Below, piece by piece: positions 11,667 to 14,981 of a DNA stretch of 14,981 bases (its first letter is position 1; each line of letters begins with the position of its first letter). A model generated the notes under the pieces. That model was given only the letters and a program-made list of their open reading frames with translations. It made no database searches and was not told the DNA's origin. Both the position numbers and the translations under genes were made by a program. The stretch is from Phycisphaerae bacterium (GTDB taxonomy: Bacteria; Planctomycetota; Phycisphaerae; UBA1845; PWPN01). The DNA is taken from assembly GCA_035384605.1 (NCBI GenBank), contig DAOOIV010000122.1, forward strand, positions 1 to 14,981, written 5' to 3'.

Positions 11667-14477
11667 CTACTTGCCTTCCAGCCAGTTGTCGCCCCAGTTG
11701 ATGTCCACCTTGATCGGCACCTTGAGCGGCAGGGCGGTGCACATCTCGGTGCGGATGAACTCGGCCTCCGCCTCGACGGCCGAGCGCGGCACGTCGAACA
11801 CGAGTTCGTCGTGGACCTGGATGAGCATCCTAGAGGGGCGTTGTTCGGAACGGATTCGCTGATGGATGCCGATCATCGCCCGTTTGATCAGGTCGGCGGC
11901 CGAACCCTGGATGACGGTGTTGACGGCCACGCGCTCGCCGAGAGAGCGCATGCCCTTGTTTCGCGAGTTGATCTCGGGCACCTGTCGCCGCCGGCCGAGG
12001 ATTGTCTCGACATAGCCGCGTTTTCGGGTCTCGGCGACCGTCTTGTCGATGAACATGCGGATGCCGGGATATCGCATGAAGTACATGTTGATGAACGACT
12101 GAGCCTCGGTGACGCTCATGCCGGTGGTTCGCGAAAGCCCGTAAGCTCCCTGGCCGTAGATGATGCCGAAGTTGACCGCCTTGGCCCGGCTTCGCTGTTG
12201 CCTGGTGACCTGGTCGAGTGGCACGCCGAAAACCTGGGCGGCGACAAACTGGTGAATGTCGCGGTCCTCGATGAACGCAGTCCGGAGGGCCTGGTCGCCG
12301 CAGAAGTGAGCGAGGACCCGAAGCTCGATCTGCGAATAATCGGCGGTAAGCAGCACGTGGTCGGCGTCGCTGGGCACGAATGCCTTGCGGATCTGCCGTC
12401 CGATCTCCGTGCGAATGGGGATGTTCTGCAGATTGGGATCGCTCGATGAGAGACGTCCGGTCACGGCCGCCGTCTGGTTGAAGCTGGCATGGATGCGGCC
12501 GGTGCGGCTGCTGACCATCTCAGGCAGCGTATCGACGTAGGTGTTTTTGAGTTTGCCCAGCTCGCGATACTCTCTGATGAGCTGGGCAACGGGATGTTGC
12601 CAGGCAAGCGCTTCGAGCGTTTCCGCGTCGGTGCTGCGACCGGTCTTGGTGTTTCGCACCACTGGCAGCTTCAGCTCGTCGAACAGCACGGTTGCCAGTT
12701 GCCTGGGCGAGTCGACATTGAACGGGTGGCCGACCTGTTCGAATATCTGTCGTTTCAGCTCTTCCAGCCGGTTCGACAGGTCGCGACTCATCTGCTCGAG
12801 GATGGACGTATCAAGCCGGATTCCTTCGGCCTCCATATCGGCCAGTACCGTCACCAGCGGCATCTCGGTGTCGCGGAACAACGGCTCAGAGGGGCTGCCT
12901 GCAAGCTGCTTGCTCAAGACCTCATAAAGCTGCCAGGTGACGTCGGCATCCTCGGCCGAGTACTCGCAGGCAGTCGCCGTGTCCACCTGGTCAAAGCGGA
13001 TCTGTTTGCTGCCTTTGCCGATCAGGTCGCTGATGGGAATCGGGTCGAAGCCGAGCAGCTCGCGGGCCAGGGCGTCCATGCCGTGCGAACGCCGCGTCGA
13101 GTCGAGCACGAAACTGGCGATCATGGTGTCGAACGCAACGCCGGCGACCTCGACGCCGTGGTGCTTGAGGACCACGAGGTCGTATTTGATGTTCTGGCCG
13201 ATTTTCCTCACGTTCGGGTCCGCCAAGATCGGCCGGAGGGCCTCGAGCGTGGGCTCGACGGGCAGACATCGCCCGACGCCTCGGAGAGGCAGGTAGTAGC
13301 CGGTGTTGGCCTGCCATGAAAAACTGAGACCCGCGAGTTGGGCATCAACCGGGCTGAGGCTCGTCGTCTCGGTGTCGACGGCGAAGACGGGCTGTTCTCG
13401 CAATCGAGTAAGGAAATCGCGGAACTGGTTCTGGTCATCGATCAAGCGGTAGTCGCGGCCGCTCGGTCGTTCCTGGGGCAGGCTTGGCTTGAGCTGCGGA
13501 GGGGGTGGGATCGTTCCGGAGTCTTCGTCGCCGAACAGGCTCAGTTGTGCTTGTGCTGCTGAGTCGGGCCGGGTGGCGGCACGGGGGGCAGGGGATTGGG
13601 GTGTCTGGGGCGGACCCGCCTCGGCGGCCATCAGGTCGGTGAGACGGCGGAAGCCCAGCTCGGCGAAAACCTGCTTCAAAACGGCGGGCTTGATGCCCTG
13701 GAACCGGCAACTCTCCAGATCAAGATTCAGAGGGACATCGCGTCTGAGGGTCACCAATTGCCGGGTGGTGTCAAGGCGGTCGGCAAACTCGAGGACGTTC
13801 TTCTTCATTGCCGGAGTGAGTTCATCGGCGTGCTCGATGACCGCCTTCGCGGTGCCGTATTTGGCGATGAGGGCAGCGGCCTTCTTGGGACCGATCCCGC
13901 GAACTCCCCGGATATTGTCCGTGCTGTCACCAACCAGAGTCTGAACCTCGACGGCCTGCTCCGGCCGGTAGCCCTTCTGGGTCTCGATCTCCCGCGGTCC
14001 AAGGAACTCATTCTTCATCGGATCGTAGAGGCGAATGCGCTCGTTCACGATCTGATCCAAGTCCTTGTCACGACTCACAATAATGACTTCCAGATCCTCC
14101 CCTGAAAGCCGATGGGCGAGCGTGGCCAACAGATCGTCGGCCTCGAACCCAGGGACGCTGAGCACCGGAATTCCCTGGGATCGCACGATTTGCAGGATGC
14201 GTTCAATCTGCGGGGCCAGATCCTCGGGCGGAGGTTCCCGGTTGGCCTTGTACTGGGGGTCGAGTTCCTTGCGGAACACGTCCTTCTCGTCTCCGCCTTC
14301 CATGACCATTGCGAGGTAGTCGGGCTTCTGCTCCCGGAGGAGTTGGAGCAGCATGTTCGAGAACACGTACGTGGCCTTGGTTGGCTCTCCGGCCGGGCTG
14401 CTCAGATTCTGGAAAGGGGCATAGTAGCAGCGAAATATCTGCGAGAGACCGTCTATCAGGAAGAACCGCTTGGCCAT
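11667..14477 (-). CDS. polA: DNA polymerase I with 5'-3' and 3'-5' exonuclease domains
   Basis: Pol I removes RNA primers and fills gaps in lagging-strand synthesis and repair. The 936-residue protein has all three domains. 5'-3' exonuclease (1-285): LIDG (D9), EADD (112-115), SRDKD (135-139), VGDSTDNIRGVRGIGPKKA (182-200). A Pro/Ala/Gln-rich linker (287-340). 3'-5' exonuclease with intact residues: D368 and E370 in VDTET, N429/D433 in NIKYD, Y506/D510 in YSAED, so it should proofread. Polymerase: motif A DYSQIELR (713-720), motif B R762/K766/F770/Y774, motif C VHDE (888-891). The frame is open back to a TTG at 14543, but that TTG is the -35 box of the likely promoter. The ATG at 14477 gives the family N-terminus MAKRFFLIDG. 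Its Shine-Dalgarno is weak. Confidence 0.97.
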   Translation of the reverse strand: MAKRFFLIDGLSQIFRCYYAPFQNLSSPAGEPTKATYVFSNMLLQLLREQKPDYLAMVMEGGDEKDVFRKELDPQYKANREPPPEDLAPQIERILQIVRSQGIPVLSVPGFEADDLLATLAHRLSGEDLEVIIVSRDKDLDQIVNERIRLYDPMKNEFLGPREIETQKGYRPEQAVEVQTLVGDSTDNIRGVRGIGPKKAAALIAKYGTAKAVIEHADELTPAMKKNVLEFADRLDTTRQLVTLRRDVPLNLDLESCRFQGIKPAVLKQVFAELGFRRLTDLMAAEAGPPQTPQSPAPRAATRPDSAAQAQLSLFGDEDSGTIPPPPQLKPSLPQERPSGRDYRLIDDQNQFRDFLTRLREQPVFAVDTETTSLSPVDAQLAGLSFSWQANTGYYLPLRGVGRCLPVEPTLEALRPILADPNVRKIGQNIKYDLVVLKHHGVEVAGVAFDTMIASFVLDSTRRSHGMDALARELLGFDPIPISDLIGKGSKQIRFDQVDTATACEYSAEDADVTWQLYEVLSKQLAGSPSEPLFRDTEMPLVTVLADMEAEGIRLDTSILEQMSRDLSNRLEELKRQIFEQVGHPFNVDSPRQLATVLFDELKLPVVRNTKTGRSTDAETLEALAWQHPVAQLIREYRELGKLKNTYVDTLPEMVSSRTGRIHASFNQTAAVTGRLSSSDPNLQNIPIRTEIGRQIRKAFVPSDADHVLLTADYSQIELRVLAHFCGDQALRTAFIEDRDIHQFVAAQVFGVPLDQVTRQQRSRAKAVNFGIIYGQGAYGLSRTTGMSVTEAQSFINMYFMRYPGIRMFIDKTVAETRKRGYVETILGRRRQVPEINSRNKGMRSLGERVAVNTVIQGSAADLIKRAMIGIHQRIRSEQRPSRMLIQVHDELVFDVPRSAVEAEAEFIRTEMCTALPLKVPIKVDINWGDNWLEGK

Positions 14478-14513
14478 GTGCTGCTCATTTCGTGCAAGGA
14501 ACGATCTAGCCGC

Positions 14514-14543
14514 ACTGTAGGACGGCTGCGTCGGGGGTGTCAA
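14514..14543 (-). promoter_or_regulatory. Putative polA promoter
   Basis: On the minus strand a perfect TTGACA (14543-14538) is followed after 18 bases by TACAGT (14519-14514). Transcription would begin near 14507, about 30 nt before the polA ATG. This also argues against the longer TTG-initiated frame, whose first codon would be the -35 element. Confidence 0.6.
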
Positions 14544-14708
14544 GCCGACTTCTGTGATTTCCGCATGTTTGATCGGGCTGCGGGGCCGGACACCTCTTTG
14601 CCGCCCCTTGAGGTCGGCCGTTCAGCGTTATCGCGTTTTGCCGGCCTTAAGAGCCGGGTGCAGGACGTGATGCGGTCGGCTCGGGGCAGCCGGTGGGGCA
14701 ATCGCATC

Positions 14709-14822
14709 TCAATCCCCTGGCATAGGACCCGGGTCAGGCGATCCTCCCGCAAGCCGCTCCATCCGGGGATCCTCCAACTCATCAAAAAAGCGCAGCAGGC
14801 CACGCGCAGCTCCAACGTCCAT
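14709..14822 (-). pseudogene. 37-codon ORF resembling a transposase N-terminus
   Basis: AGGAG (14834-14830) sits 7 bases before the ATG at 14822, an excellent initiation context. The 37-residue product contains LLRFFDELEDPRMERL at 9-24. That resembles the N-terminal LL..F..L.DPR..R pattern of ISAs1-family (H-repeat) DDE transposases. After that the sequence turns Gly/Pro-rich and stops; the expected hydrophobic segment and catalytic DDE core are absent, and I could not find them in other frames. It may be a transposase fragment, or an unrelated small protein. The match is short and made from memory. Confidence 0.3.
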
Positions 14823-14927
14823 GTTGCAGCTCCTGAAAAAGGAAAAACCTCTAGAAAGCGCAAGGCCTCATAACCACTATGCCCGAAGTTATCCGCAATT
14901 CAGCCAGAGCGCAATCCTTACAGATGC

Positions 14928-14952
14928 CCAAGGCGGACCGCCTTTTTGCGGG
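14928..14952 (+). repeat. 25-bp exact dispersed repeat, copy 2
   Basis: Identical to 1212-1236, with the following GCCAAGCG also kept (14959-14966). It contains the same AAGGCG-GAC-CGCCTT stem (14930-14944) and T-run to 14947. No + strand gene ends just upstream, so a terminator function is less obvious here. The element may continue past the window. Confidence 0.75.
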
Positions 14953-14981
14953 TTGCAGGCCAAGCGCGCTTAAACCCGCAA
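14946..14981. repeat. 9-bp perfect inverted repeat at the right edge
   Basis: TTGCGGGTT (14946-14954) and AACCCGCAA (14973-14981) are exact reverse complements around an 18-nt loop. They overlap the end of the 25-bp repeat, so this copy forms two successive hairpins. The corresponding position in copy 1 keeps only a short TGCGG/CCGCA pairing. Confidence 0.65.

Larger units (their letters stand above)
14544..14981. other. Spacer upstream of polA with repeat and ORF remnant
   Basis: No full gene is seen in these 438 bases. They hold a 37-codon minus-strand frame with a good ribosome binding site (14709-14822) and, at the right edge, a palindromic repeat shared with 1212-1250. A 107-codon minus frame (14540-14863) has no family pattern and covers the polA -35 box, so I treat it as spurious. 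Confidence 0.5.

Noticed and set aside
11550..13319. Two long plus-strand frames (299 and 276 codons) opposite polA
   Set aside because: Antisense of the polymerase and proofreading domains; no ribosome binding sites and no recognisable domains.

Overview
The window is GC-rich bacterial chromosome that looks like a planctomycete-type genome (Planctomycetota, Phycisphaerae-like). I infer this from an exosortase/PEP-CTERM substrate, the rpsP-trmD-rplS order with no rimM, spmA/spmB homologues in what is probably a non-spore-former, and dispersed palindromic repeats in the spacers. No rRNA or tRNA is present to confirm it, so the taxon is an inference. Most of the window is core genes; the accessory parts are a PEP-CTERM protein, a toxin-antitoxin pair, a hydrogenase and repeats.

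Layout. 1-1132: repeat-bearing spacer, a promoter and a PEP-CTERM secreted protein (+). 1133-1617: hairpins, repeats and the promoter/leader of a ribosomal operon. 1618-4280 (+): rpsP, trmD, rplS, yraN and tatD, a tight translation/RNA-modification/nuclease cluster. 4281-5056: about 775 bases with no convincing gene. From 5057 on every convincing gene is on the minus strand. In transcription order these are polA (14477-11667), a Tat-exported [NiFe] hydrogenase small subunit and its large subunit (11469-9092), spmA-spmB-dacB (8895-5764), and a ribbon-helix-helix antitoxin with a PIN-domain toxin (5694-5057). 14544-14981 holds the polA promoter, a 37-codon transposase-like remnant and a second copy of a palindromic repeat.

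How the genes work together. The + strand operon makes ribosomal proteins S16 and L19, the m1G37 tRNA methyltransferase, and two nuclease-fold proteins. The hydrogenase pair is translationally coupled (ATGA overlap). It has the signatures of a periplasmic group 1 uptake enzyme, including an extra cysteine that predicts a [4Fe-4S] medial cluster. spmA, spmB and the lipoprotein D,D-peptidase dacB form a compact operon that recalls the Bacillus dacB-spmA-spmB cortex operon, but the peptidase is from a different family and SpmA carries an added extracytoplasmic domain. The toxin-antitoxin pair has a palindromic operator exactly filling the -35/-10 spacer of a promoter that would give an almost leaderless antitoxin mRNA.

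I do not see a clearly new multi-gene system. The best candidates for something under-described are the spmA*-spmB-S13 peptidase operon, the modular repeats, and the architecture of the toxin-antitoxin promoter.
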